This document shows positions 1-11,415 of a stretch of DNA of 64,000 bases, piece by piece. Under the pieces are notes generated by a model, which saw only the letters and a program-made list of their open reading frames with translations, was not told the origin of the DNA and made no database searches. Made by a program: the position numbers and the translations under genes. Source of the stretch: Sphagnum compactum (Eukaryota; Bryophyta; Sphagnopsida; Sphagnales); assembly GCA_965153455.1 (NCBI GenBank), contig OZ234498.1, positions 13,454,001 to 13,518,000 on the forward strand, in the 5' to 3' direction. Numbering within the stretch: position 1 is the first letter of the stretch; each line of letters opens with the position of its first letter.

Positions 1-39
1 ACTCCCCTCTCCCCTCTTGTGAAACTTCACACGATTGTT

Positions 40-620
40 TTTTGAAAACCCACAAAATGACAAGAAGAAAAATTAAAGATTCCAAAACTTCAAAATCGTA
101 AAACAAAAAATGTTCAAAATTCACAAGAGCAAAGCACCCCCCCCCCTTCCTCACACCAAAAAAAGAAAATGAGGACCCCCAAAATGAGAAGAAGAAAATT
201 GAAGACCCCCAAACTTTAAAAAAACAAAAAATCTCCCAAAATTCACAAAATGAATTGTTTTTTTGGAAACAAAGATTACAATAAAAACCAGTGGTTGGAA
301 CCATCACAAGGAAGACAAAAGAGAAGGCCAAAATGAAATCCCAAACTTCAAAAAAGACAAAACTGAAAACTAGGCGTGTTCACAATATCAAAGCTAAAGA
401 CCCCCAAACTTGACATTGAAAAAAAAAACCTAATTGCCTAAAGTTGAAAAAAAAAAATTGAAGACCCATTAACTACCCAAAGTTTACGAAAACTTGAAAT
501 AAACAAAATGGAAGACTCCGAAAGTTGATAAGAATAAAACTAAAGAATGCCCTAAGTTCACAAAACAAAATTATGAAGATTTAATGGAATAAAATTTAAA
601 CAAATACACTTGAGATAAAG
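40..620. repeat. A-rich degenerate repeat tract
   Basis: Non-coding A-rich sequence in which a loose unit recurs: a run of C before AAACTT, then poly-A with ACAAAA, then CCCAAAATTCACAAAATG. The units are too diverged to give a firm period. No gene is visible from position 1 to about 1050. Confidence 0.4.
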
Positions 621-1056
621 TGGTTCATTAATATACATTGAGAGAGCTTAACAAGGAGCAAAAGTGAGGGTGTGGGTTCAAATCTCTTAGGTTACATAGG
701 ATATTGCCTATCAAAAGATAGCCTTAGCCGCTAGCTGCTTTAGGGGCGGGGGTCAAATCAAGTCCAAGTGCTATCAGCTTCATTACAAAAAAAATTAAAA
801 GAGGTGTTCAATCTCCATATCAAACTTGATTGTGCCATAACCCACAAGGTTAGTTTCATTTATGTTTTTCATTGTACTTTAATATGTTAGAATTGATCAA
901 TTTTAATTTGTTATGATTTTCTTACATTATGATCTAATCTAATATGAGATATTCAACTTTCTAATACTTGATTTTTTTATTAAATTGATGGGTGTTTGAC
1001 AATCACAAATCCTTCTACTGTGTCTTATAAGCGAGTTTGGTCCAAATGCAAACTCG

Positions 1057-1419
1057 GTGATATTTTACCAACAACCCTCTAACGAGTTGTATTTTTGCAA
1101 TTTGTGTAAAGTTGCTGCAGCATGTGCTTTTGATATTCACATCAATACTACAATTGAGGTTGTTGATGGTCCACCATGCATTTCCCATGTCAAAATTCCT
1201 TTGTTGTTTCCCTTGTTCAAACTCCAAGAAAAGGATTTTATGGCAAAATATTCTAGTGAAAGAATGTTTATGATTGAGCTCCTTGGAGATTTGAAAGTTT
1301 TTGGTACTTTCCACTTGAGCCCAATTGGGGAACTTGTTGGATACAATGAGAAATTCCAACCTCAAGAAGTTGTTGTAAAGGTTGTTAAAAAAGTTGTTGG
1401 AGATTTTTCTTATGCTTGA
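1057..1419 (+). CDS. unrecognised 120-codon ORF
   Basis: An open frame of 120 codons whose first codon is GTG, so a eukaryotic start is not evident and it may be an exon or a chance ORF. The protein has one CxxC pair near residue 15 (CNLCKVAAACAF), a hydrophobic middle and a valine/lysine-rich C-terminus. I do not recognise a family. It lies 0.5 kb left of a DNA transposon in AT-rich DNA. The opposite strand is also open for 142 codons over the same stretch, which lowers confidence that either is real. Confidence 0.15.
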   Translation: MIFYQQPSNELYFCNLCKVAAACAFDIHINTTIEVVDGPPCISHVKIPLLFPLFKLQEKDFMAKYSSERMFMIELLGDLKVFGTFHLSPIGELVGYNEKFQPQEVVVKVVKKVVGDFSYA

Positions 1420-1965
1420 ACTTTTTTGGGATTTTTCTTTCATCGAGATATATTGTATTTTGTATGTAGTTCACTATTTTTGTATGTAGATAGGTCTTTA
1501 CTACATATTGTAGGCCACACCTTTAAAGTTTCAATATGAGCATATTTTTTTCCTTATTTCTTTTTTTAAATTCATTTTAAACTTTTACCAAAAAAAATTG
1601 ACAAAAAATCCACATTTTCAATACCTATCACCATACCAACATATCAACATCAACATCAACATACCACATATATACCAACATATCACATACCACATTCCAT
1701 ATACCTCACTCCATATTATCTTTATTGTTTAGGGTTTTATTTTTTGCCCCAATTTTTGTGTTTGCCAATATTCCATTATCTTGCCCAAAAACTATACCAT
1801 TTTTAGAATTCAAAAATATTTTGTGAAATTGAAGTCTCCAACTTAATGGCATTTTGGTGAATAGTGCATTTGGTAATGTATCAACTAGTTAGTAGTGGCA
1901 CATTGCCCCTTCTTTTCTTTTTCTTTTCTGTTTTTTTCTCAAGGATTACTTAGCTAACATTGTGG

Positions 1966-1992
1966 ACTACCGTAGTGGCATACCCTGTTCGC
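1966..1992 (+). repeat. left TIR of pogo-like element, with TA site
   Basis: This is the left arm of a perfect 27-base inverted repeat whose right arm is 4348-4374. The TA at 1968-1969 is the target duplication, so the transposon proper begins at 1970. Confidence 0.85.
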
Positions 1993-4370
1993 GACCCGAG
2001 GTCGCGAATAATTATTTTCGGTCGTTTTTTCCTTTCGTAATGGACAAATTCCGATTTTCAAGATTTACGCACAGCCCTTGGTTAAGGGTTTTGAAGGTTT
2101 TCGCAGGGTTTGCCTGTAGGATCCTGGCCATTGGTTGCCAGGGCACTCAAGACATCTTAACCGTTCAATTTAGGATTCTGCCGCCAATTTTTTCTGTGAT
2201 CCGTGCCACTGCCAGAGTCATTGGACCTTTGTTGGCACAAAGGAATGTTCTGTTGATTCATTTTGTGGGAGCTTGGGATTGGGTACTGGGGTTGGCGGCC
2301 TTCTGGTCGCCTCACCGCCATGGCGTCAGGGAGCAGGGCTGCCACCATCACCCGCTTCTTTGGCCCTCTTAGCAAGGAGGAAGTGCATGAAAAGATAAAG
2401 AAAGATTCGACAGCCTGGCAGGAGGAGGAGAGAAACAGAGTAGCTCGGAATGAAGCAGCTAAGGCAGCAAAAGAAAGTGCTAGATTGGCAGCGAAACGGC
2501 CGGTGGGGAGACCAAAGAGGGTTAGGGCTCAGGCTGTCCTGGTGCCTCCAAACATGGGAGCTGAGAAGCAGGGCGATGCTGCTGGGGCAAGCAATGCAGG
2601 CCGGTCTGCGCACAACAGTGAGCAGGTCAACCCACTGGCTAAAAAGCAGCGAAGAAGCTACACCAACTGGTTCGTTCAGGACTTGTGGCCTCATATTGAG
2701 GCGGTAGTGAGGCAGCACCCAAAGAGCTTGTATGATGCTCTTTTCTCCTTGCAGCACATTAGGAAGCCTCGTCGGATAGTCAGCCCTTTTGACAAGCTAA
2801 CCATGAACACCATGAAGGGCTGGTTTGAGAGGGATGTTCAGTCAGGCCATTTCAAGTTGCGCAAGAAGTACGAAGAGGGCGTTGCTGCTCAGAAGGCAAG
2901 AGTGCAGAAGGGAAAGAGCGGGAGTCGGGGAATCTTTAAAGATCACCCTCAGGCTTTTGACACGATCCTCTCAACATTGAAAGGCATGCGGGATGTAGGC
3001 CAGCCAATGGATGCTAATGTTGCTCAGACGGTGATTCTGGGGATTGTGCAAGCATTGGCGCCTGAGCTGCTTCTGAAGCGTACGGGAAGGGGGGGGAAGT
3101 TGTTTCAAGTCTCCAAAAGGTTCTCTCGGAAGTTTCTGAACCGCTACCTGGGGTGGACGTGGAGAAGAGCCACCACGGCTGCCAGAAGATTGGGAGCAGC
3201 AGGGGGATGAAATGGCATTCAGAGTGGCTGCGCTTTGTAAGACGGAGGGCATACACCAGAATTGGTCTGCAATTTAGATCAGACGGCTGTCCATCTCCGC
3301 CCCTCCACAGAGCAGACGTACGAGGTTAAGGGAGTGAAGGAAGTCAAGTGTCTGGGGAAGGACGACAAGAGGCAGATCACGGCGGTCGTTAGCTCCACTG
3401 CAAGTGGGGAGCTTGTGCCATTGCAGCTGGTGTTCCAGGGGAAGACGGAAGCAGTAGTTCCAAAGGATGAAGATGCTAAATGGGCGGTCGCAGCGGGCTG
3501 GCATCTGACCATGTCGGAAAACCATTGGTCCAATTTTGTGACCATGAAGAGCTTTGTTGAGAAGGTGCTGGATCCGTGGCGTGTGAAAAAGTGCGAGGAG
3601 TTGGGCTTGGCTCCTGATTCGCAAAAGATGGTCTGGCTTATAGATTGCTGGAAGGTGCACATTTCAGCGGGCTTTAGGGAGTGGATGCTCGACCTGTTTC
3701 CCCTCATCGAAACGATGTTCGTCCCTGCAAATTGCACCAGCAAGCTTCAGGTGGCAGACGTTGTACTACAGCGACCTCTCAAACATCGCTTCCGGCAGCA
3801 GTTTAACACTTGGCAGGCACAACAAGTGGTTCTCCAAGTCCTGGGCAAGGTGGAACCTAAGGACATCAAACTGGATTTGGGGGTGAAAGAGCTTCGGGGA
3901 AAGGTTGTGGGCTGGCTGATGACGGCGTGGGAGGAGCTAGCGGTGGAAGAGTAGATGATCAGGAGGGATTGGGAGAAGTGCAGATTGGGGAAGATTCACG
4001 ACTCAACATTCCAGAGCCATGCAATCTCGGAGTGCTTGACCAAGGGGCTGCTGACAAACTTCGAGCCTTTGGAGGATCGTGAGGAAGAAGCGGCAGTTCA
4101 AGCTGCATGTGATGTGCAGATTGATGAGCTCCCGCTTGCAGCTTCGGTTGCTCAGGTTGTGAGCGCCTGCTTGGAGGATCAGGAGACATTAGCAATTTTC
4201 GACCAGCTAAACATGGAGGATGCAGAGCAGGCCGAAGAATTGGATAATCTGGATGAGTTCGATAACATTGAGGATATTTCGCATTTTCGCACCGCAAGAC
4301 GGATTTGTATTATTTTTTCACAGTGGCTTGAAAATAATTAATTTAGTGCGAACAGGGTATGCCACTACGG
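1970..4370 (+). mobile_element. pogo/DDE_1-type DNA transposon, copy 1
   Basis: A 2.4-kb element bounded by TIRs that start CCGTAGTGGCATACCCTG. The inverted match covers 1966-1992 against 4348-4374, 27 bases without mismatch including the flanking TA dinucleotides (1968-1969 and 4371-4372). The TA target duplication is that of the Tc1/mariner/pogo superfamily. The interior is clearly richer in G+C and CpG than the AT-rich flanks, which suggests a young copy not yet eroded by methylation-driven mutation. It holds one gene, the transposase at 2320-4341. Confidence 0.85.
2320..4341 (+). pseudogene. DDE_1/pogo-like transposase, nearly intact
   Basis: This encodes the cut-and-paste transposase of the surrounding element. 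The ATG at 2320 sits in a strong context (accgccATGG), and one frame runs to the TAA at 4339-4341. The N-terminus is basic and holds an AT-hook-like RPVGRPKR. The catalytic core shows NLDQT (first Asp), LIDCWKVH (second Asp) and FVPANCTSKLQVAD (third Asp, 37 residues after the second), followed by LKHRFRQQF, as in the DDE_1 (jerky/pogo) fold. Two lesions are visible. From about 3185 to 3255 the conserved reading moves to another frame and back, giving TGA at 3208. An in-frame TAG lies at 3952-3954, before an acidic C-terminal tail of about 128 residues. The protein would be about 670 residues. A decayed relative lies at 23007-24800. Confidence 0.8.
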
Positions 4371-4374
4371 TAGT
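4348..4374 (-). repeat. right TIR of pogo-like element, with TA site
   Basis: This is the reverse complement of 1966-1992 without mismatch. The TA at 4371-4372 is the second copy of the target duplication, so the transposon proper ends at 4370. Confidence 0.85.
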
Positions 4375-4741
4375 TTTTTTTTTCCTTTTACCCTTCAACA
4401 TCTTCCTTTTTCATTTTCTTGGTTTTGCTTCACACATTAGTTAATTAACATTTAAGTAGCTTTCTAGCCATTGATTTTAAACTTTATTTTGGGTTTGTCA
4501 TTGTATTATTTTGTTGAAAAACATTAAGATTCTCCTATTAATCAAGTTACATAAACACAAAAATATATTAATTTTCCTTTTTTTTTTTATTGACCGCATA
4601 ATGAACATTGATTTTATGTTTCATGGTCACCATCTTCAATGAATTCAAAAGTATCCTTTTGTACATGGTGATTGTTTGTTTGATTCTTTAGCATTTTTAC
4701 TTCATTATTCCCAAACTTCACTTCAACTTTAAACTCAATGC

Positions 4742-5200
4742 ATGACCCATTTTGCACAATCCCTTCAACAACCCATTAACCCCCAAATTCAAGAATCAAT
4801 TGATATTCATTTCAATGTTTTTTTATTACATGAAGATCATGGTATAACTTCTTTACAAACCTATATTCAACAAATGAGCATAAGTGCCAATTTTGGAGGT
4901 TTATGGGGTGATAATCGTGCCATATTTTGTTTGGCAAATTATTTACATAGGCACATCCATGTTTGGTCAAAAAAACATTGTGTGATATGCTTTTGAGAAG
5001 GTGATGATTTCATAAGCAATAGCACATTACAATTACTTTATCATGATGACATGGTAAGTGCTAGAAATGGGCATTATGAACCAATCACTCTTTACAATGC
5101 CTCATGGGAAGTAGACCAAAACATGTTACCACAAACAAAACATACCAATCAACCAACAACAATGAGGTCAAAAATAATCTCTATCTTTGTATGGAATTGA
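4742..5200 (+). pseudogene. OTU-like cysteine protease domain of Helentron
   Basis: The frame starting at ATG 4742 reads GLWGDNRAIFCLANYLHRHI and, past an in-frame TGA at 4994-4996, LLYHDDMVSARNGHYEPITL. The W-G-D...A-L-A-N and H-Y pattern is the C-terminal half of an OTU domain, whose catalytic His lies in the HY motif. The Cys-containing N-terminal motif is not obvious, so the domain looks incomplete. OTU domains are a known accessory of Helentron polyproteins; their role in transposition is not established. Confidence 0.6.
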
Positions 5201-5567
5201 TGATAATATGCACCCACAAAAACAAAAATCTGAAGTATCACATGAAAATGTGATTGTAAAACCTAAATTTCCATTGGAAACCCATGCACAATGAACAATT
5301 AGAAAATTTAATGATTACGTTTCCATCTTCCACTTTAAAAGATATAACAAACAAATTTCTTATCAACAATTCCACCTTAGAATTAAGATTCACTCAAGTA
5401 TATTCTCATTTACATCACCTTCATAAAAAAATGTAAATCTTGTAAAAAATATTAACTATTGTTTAAACAACATAGAAACATCAACAAATACAAATGTTGG
5501 CCTTAATGACATTCCACAAACACATTCTCTTAAACAACATTCACATGAAAATTCACAATTTGACATA

Positions 5568-6564
5568 TTGACATGCAATAACCCTATTGAACCATTGCAC
5601 ATTGAACAACCATCTTCAACTATTAATGTTCATAATACATTGATTTCAAATCTAATACATGAAAATATTTTGACAACATTGAAAAGTCCTTCACCTCATT
5701 GTGATAAATATTTCCAACAATTATTGGATACACGCATTCATCCATGTGTGTGTTGTCATCAATTATGTTTTTATTTAAAAACCAAAGAAATATTAAAATC
5801 CATGATTCAAAAATATTCTTTACATGTTCCACCTCAAGAAAAAAATATTGTGTAAAAGTTGTTATTCTTTTTTTAATAAAAATAAAACACCAAAGCTTTT
5901 AATTCCTACAAATATTAGATTGAACAATGACATAGATTTTATAAAAAAACTAAATGAGTTAGAAAAAAAATTAGTATCACCTCATTTAACATTTGTTCAA
6001 ATTTGGCAACTCCAAGGTTATGGATAATATAACATACAAGGAAGTATTATAAATGTTCCATCCAATATCAATTCTACCCAATCAATATTATTTCGTCTTC
6101 CTCATGATGAAGCAACAATTGGTCTACCAGTAGAAAGATGAATGGAATATAAATCACCATATTTAATAGGTTATGTCTGTCCGAACCTCATTATGTTGGC
6201 AATACATGATCTTCTCAACACACCATTATATGAAAATTTTGGAACAACAATTCATCCATGTTGGTTTGATATGTTCACATTATCAATGCAAACCAATACT
6301 AATGTTTCTTGTGACATAGATGATGATGAATCATGTGACCATAATAATGAAGATAGATTTGAAGCGGAACAAGAAGACATATTAACAGATACAATGGTGC
6401 AAAACATAATGTCTTCTGAACAAATATATGTTTATTTTGAAAATGTTGTAAATGTGGCACTAGGCCAAGATTTCAAACCATTGGGCCTTTTTCAAGATCC
6501 CCATTGTGAAGAATTGTATTCTCCTACATTTTTTTTGGACAACCTTGTAGTATCCAAGGAATAA
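5568..6564 (+). pseudogene. Cys-rich / DUF6570-like segment of Helentron
   Basis: Overlapping frames give HPCVCCHQLCFY, then CKSCYSFFNKNKTPKLLIP, then LVSPHLTFVQIWQLQGYG, then a stretch ending near MEYKSPYL at 6142. Paired cysteines followed by an L-x-R-x-x-F-x-Q-like helix are typical of the region before Rep in Helitron-type proteins. Frames change near 5850 and stops occur near 6027 and 6139. The 6142-6564 part is acidic and less conserved. Confidence 0.5.
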
Positions 6565-6860
6565 AAATGTCTCATCAAATGATTATTCAATGAAAACTCT
6601 TACATAAAAATCATAATTTTGCCATACATATACCAATTTTGTTTTTTAAAGCTATTAAAGTATTGATTCATTCCGTTATTTCATTATCTTGGGTGTGCAT
6701 ACTAAAGGGAAACTCCTTGGATGTCAACTTCAAGCACGTGATGTCATAAATAAAACTAAATTTGGATGTTATTTTACATTATGAATTAGGATATATGGAT
6801 CTTTCAAGACTATGTATTTCACTTGATTATTAAAGTCGATTAAGAAAATATGTCTTTGCA

Positions 6861-8110
6861 ATGATTCAACAATTAGGTCGCCCAAATCTTTTTGTTACAT
6901 TTACTAGTGTTGAAAGTAAATGGCTTCCTTTATTAAAATGTTTATATGACTTAAATAGTAAAAAATTAGGACTTCACATTCCTTTTGACAAATTAGAACC
7001 CAAACATGTTGCAAATCTTATACGATGTGATCCTATTACATGTGCACGATATTATGATCATCGTATGAAATCTTTTCGTACATTGTGTATAAAAGATAAT
7101 TCCATTTTTGGGCATTTATTAGATTTTTTCTTTGTTACAAAATTTCAAAGTTGTGGAAGTCAACATGACCATGGACTTTTACGGCTTGCAAATGCACCAA
7201 TTTATGGTTAGGATTCAAACAATGCAATTGAAAATTTATGGACAAATATATATCATGTGATAATAATAAACTAGCACCCAATCTTCATGAAGCTCAAACA
7301 CATCTCAAGACTTGTAGGAAGAAAAATAAAGCCATTTGTCAATTTAATTTTCCATGGCCTTCTATGGAAAAAACACAAATTTTTGAACTATTCCCAATGG
7401 AATCTTTAACCCCTTCAAAAGGGTTCATTTAGGTGACATTAACAAAAGAATTTGCGAGGAACTTAATAAAATTGATTTACAAACAACATCTATGTCATTT
7501 AGTTCATTACTAAAATTACTTTCTATAGATAAAAAGACATACATCAACGCATTATGAGTAAAATTAAAAAAACCAACAATTATTTTACAAAGATTATGTA
7601 AAGTCATACAAACAAATCCCTTTAGTATTCATGTTGGAAATCTTTGGCAAGCAAACATAGATGTTCAATTCATATTTGACCCTTATGTTGCAACTAATTA
7701 TTACACATCTTATCTAACAAAAATAGATAAAACAATGACAAAAAAGTTGAAAAATATAATTATTAGTTGTAATGCAAACAAAATTGAAACACATACTCAC
7801 GTTCGAAAGATGGGAAATGTTTTTCTTAATGTTCAACAAATGTCAACACGAATGGTTGCATATATTGTGTTGTCTATACCATTGTACCATGCATCCAGAA
7901 CATTTAAATTCTTTAATACATCCCCAATACAAGAACGTGCATTTATATTAAAAAATGTTGCATCATTAAAAATATTTCCTTTGGATTCTACAAATTTTGT
8001 GTCTGTCAATCATTGATAAATACATCAAAAGACCTAACTATTTATCTAATATTTCTCTCATTGAATTTGTTGCAAATTATGACATTGTAAATCTTAGGAA
8101 AAAAAGGAAA
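6861..8110 (+). pseudogene. Helentron Rep (HUH-type) domain, broken
   Basis: This is the rolling-circle replication initiator region. From 6861 it reads MIQQLGRPNLFVTFT and, near 7150, FQSCGSQHDHGLLRLANAP, where QHDH occupies the place of the HUH metal-binding motif. Further pieces follow: LKTCRKKNKAICQFNFPWP (7300-7365), FDPYVATNYYTSYLTK (near 7675) and IDKYIKRPNYLSN (near 8005). All match, in order, the conserved blocks of Helentron Rep proteins. Stops at 7209, 7432 and elsewhere and several frame changes show decay. The catalytic Tyr pair could not be placed with certainty. Confidence 0.7.
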
Positions 8111-8559
8111 AAGTCTCATATAATTCATTATGTGCATTCTAATGAACATACTCTCAAAGGTGACCATTCCACATGGAATGCGATATATAACATGCATGAA
8201 ATACAAATCAATTATATATATAAATAATTTTGATAATAATAATGCATACACAACAAATTGGGAAAACATATAATCACAAGGTCTTGAATTAACAACAAAA
8301 AATGACACTAACATATGGATGGATAAATTTCCTAATGTAGATATTGGATTTTCTTTACAAAATATTATTGATTGTAATGGAGTGGAACCATATAACATTT
8401 GTAATGAATATATCGTTAACTCATGTATAAGTGTTTCCATTATTCTTAATTCAACCAATATTGATGTTCAAGACCAAATTATGCCTACCCATGAATTCCA
8501 TTCATTACTTCAAAAAAAAAAAAAACAATGTTTTATATTTGATGATGTCATGTATAGAA

Positions 8560-9830
8560 AAAAAAACAAAATCCAAATGAACCAATTCATTTATTCATTA
8601 CTGGAAGTGTTGGTATATGTAAAACTTTCACATTAATGCTTTTAATTCAAGTTTTGATACATTTTTATAATAGACATCCTCATTCAGACCTTTTAAAAAG
8701 AAAGTTTTACTCATGGTATATATTGAAAAATCAACATTTAACATCGATGGAATTACAACTCATTCAAGTATTTTTATACCACTTAATTGTAAAGATTTAC
8801 CATCATTAAGTTTAGAACAATTAAATAATTTAATTAAGAAATATGACCAATTACAATTAATATGACTAGATGAAATTTCATTAATAGGGAAATGAATATT
8901 AAAATTTATTGATATTCGATTAAGATCAATCAAACATATTCACACCAATTTTTTTGGAAATCTTGATGCAATTATCACTCGGGATTTTTATCAAGTTCAG
9001 CCAGTTCGTGATGCAAGAGTTTTCAAAATTAATACAAACAACATTGATAGTTTAAATCCAAATTTTTGGATGGAAAAATTAAATGTTATGAATTGAAGCA
9101 AGTCATGTGCCAAAATGATGAACAATTCATTAACATCTTAAACTGATTTTGAACTACTACACAATTGCAATTACATGTGATACCATAAATAATCAATGTT
9201 TTCATACACTGCTAAATGATCCAAAATTTCCATATTTATTTTACACAAATGAAGCAAAAAAATAATAATGAATCGACTTTCCTTCGAAGTGAAGGGTATG
9301 TATTCATAGTGCATGCACAAGATAGACATCATGACACATGTCCTCAATCATTTCAATTACAAAATGATGCAAACTTCATAGTAAGACTACACTTAGAGGT
9401 TCAAGTAAAGAAAAATATGTTGGTTGAACTTTGTGTTGGAAATTATGCAACACATGATGGTCTTGTAAATGGTGCAGATGGAATATTCCAAGGCAATTAA
9501 AGTATTCAATTCACAAGAAGTCATATGGATATTATTTAATAATCCCAAATGTGGTCAACTCATAAGAATAAAGAATGCACATTTGTATGCACATGAAATA
9601 CATCCTACATGGACACTAATAGAACCCATATTTAAATATATTCAAATTGGTTCAAATTTTTCTCACATTATAGCAAAAACACAATTTCCCCATTCAATTG
9701 GTTGCAACATGCACTATACATCAAATAGAAGGAACACTTGATTATTTAACATTTGATCCTACTAATGTTTATAAACATGGTTTGACATACACAACACTTT
9801 CTTGTGTTAAATTTTTTTTCTTTTTTTACC
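8560..9830 (+). pseudogene. Helentron PIF1-family helicase domain, broken
   Basis: This segment holds the superfamily-1B helicase core. Motif I reads ITGSVGICKTFTL near 8600 (a degraded GxxGxGKT). Motif II reads LDEISLIG near 8870 after a stop, and motif III reads DFYQVQPV near 8983. The C-terminal part gives VELCVGNYATHDGLVNGADG at 9425-9482, then QLVATCTIHQIEGTLDYL near 9700 and the SF1 block TYTTLSCVKF. Frameshifts lie near 8640, 8870, 9100 and 9490. The region unwinds DNA during rolling-circle transposition in active elements; this copy cannot be functional. Confidence 0.75.
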
Positions 9831-10029
9831 TTTTACAACCTTTGCAGATGAATTTTTTTCAAATTGATCCAAGTGTTGCCATGGAGATGCGTTGATTGCA
9901 AACCATTGCACGATGGGATGTACTTGTCCCCAAACCACATCCATTTTGTGATTCACATGTATTAATTTTTTTTTTTCAATACTAGATCATTGCCTTTACA
10001 TAAAAATGATGTCTTTTCGGATTACAATT

Positions 10030-10602
10030 CAAAATCGTTCAGATATTGTGCCTCAATGAAACACATTTCAACACATTAACATCTAATAATGCATCTTTGA
10101 ACATTGATACAAGAACACATTCAATGATTAGTGTAAATGGTCGAAATGGTACAATGATTATATATGATAATTTCACAACCTTATCATCTTATGAAACTTT
10201 TACATATTTAGGGGCTGAGTATATTGTAGCAACATTCAATGCAAATACAAGAAAGGCTATTCATATAATAACAATATACATACCTTCATCATTATCCTTG
10301 TCAATGTTCATAATTCACCTTCAAATTTTTTGGATCTAATGCCAATTTCTTGTCCCATGATTATAATTGGCGATTTCAATATTAACATGTTTGATCAAAA
10401 CTTAACACAACCAAATGAACTCCAAATTTTTATGGACCAATATTCGATGAAATTTCAATTAAAAAAAACTACAACAATTTATGGATCCCATATTGATCAC
10501 ATATGGACAAATGCACCCGCTCAACAATGCATGTCAAGAGTTGTTGAAGCTTATTGGACTGACCATAAACCAATATATTTTGCATTCAAACTCCCAAATT
10601 AA
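10030..10602 (+). pseudogene. Helentron endonuclease/exonuclease/phosphatase domain
   Basis: Two frames, 10046-10339 and 10330-10602, overlap by a few bases and together read an EEP (apurinic-like) endonuclease. The blocks seen are VCLNETHF-like ILCLNETHFNT, MIIIGDFNINMF, SHIDHIWTNAP and YWTDHKPIYF. GDFN, DHIW and DHKP carry the usual catalytic Asp, Asn and His. One frameshift near 10335 separates them. A C-terminal EEP domain after the helicase is the hallmark that separates Helentrons from canonical Helitrons. Confidence 0.7.
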
Positions 10603-10610
10603 GTCTCACA

Positions 10611-11340
10611 ATACCATCACCTAGGTAAAAAATAAAATTTCTCTAAAAGATATTGACAATAGTAATAACACAAAAATAATTATGAAAGGATAATGACCTA
10701 CATATCTGACTCAATATAACACTTGCAATAATATTCTTGAATGTTAGGGCAGAGACATTACACGGTTAGCAGCTTGTTGGAATTGGCACAAAATCCAGAC
10801 CATGGAACTAGCCATGGTCTAGTAGCACTAGAACCAAAACCTTTGAAAACAAATTGAACCCAAGTTCAACTTTTTCAAGTAAAACAAGTTGAACTTCTTT
10901 CGAAAGTTGCAAGTAAGCTGGACTTTAAAAATAATCAATAGGCTTTAATTAATTGGGTCTGTATATATTCTCAATTTTAATTTGTGTAAATGTCCATACC
11001 TATACAATATGCAACCTTTGGGAGTGTGTAATATGTACAATGGAACTAGATTTCTCAATCTGACCATAGATTCTTGAAGAAAATTGTGCCAAAATTGAAA
11101 CCATAGGATTTAATATTATGAAAAACTAGGCTCAAACTCACACCCAAAGAAACTAGCCCCCAAAGAGGGGACCCAAAAAAAAGAGTCGTAACCAGGACTG
11201 GACCTTCTCTTTAAAAGGAAGACCCTTAATTACACACACAACGAGGAATGTGCCTTCATGAAGGATTTTTCTTTGTATCAGGGAGTACTATACACTAGGG
11301 GGTCTTCCTCCTAGCCTCCTCAACATCTCAAGGCGGGGTT
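10611..11340. other. no gene seen; AT-rich flank
   Basis: AT-rich DNA without a credible open frame between the Helentron and the first local dispersed repeat. Confidence 0.4.
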
Positions 11341-11415
11341 CCTTTTAAGGATTTTGTGGTGTAGCCAAAGTGGTGATCATCCAGAAAATAATTTAGCCAA
11401 ATTTGGCTACTTACT
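11341..11415 (+). repeat. dispersed TAGCCAAA repeat, short copy
   Basis: A partial copy of the family described at 42949-43195. It shows the head GTGTAGCCAAAGTGG, then GATCATCC, then ATTTAGCCAAATTTGGCTAC. Confidence 0.55.

Larger units (their letters stand above)
4700..10610 (+). mobile_element. decayed Helentron (Helitron2-type), copy 1
   Basis: An AT-rich region in which pieces of one very long protein occur in order on the plus strand: OTU-like protease, a Cys-rich/DUF6570-like segment, Rep (Helitron_like_N), PIF1-family helicase, and a C-terminal endonuclease/exonuclease/phosphatase domain. That order, with OTU and a terminal endonuclease, is the Helentron/Helitron2 architecture. Numerous frameshifts and stops break the reading, so it is an old, non-functional autonomous copy. 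I could not fix the ends. A second copy lies on the minus strand at 21.8-29.4 kb. Confidence 0.8.

Noticed and set aside
1015-1443. 142-codon minus-strand ORF overlapping 1057-1419
   Set aside because: Low-complexity start, no family resemblance, and it overlaps another open frame; at most one of the two can be real.
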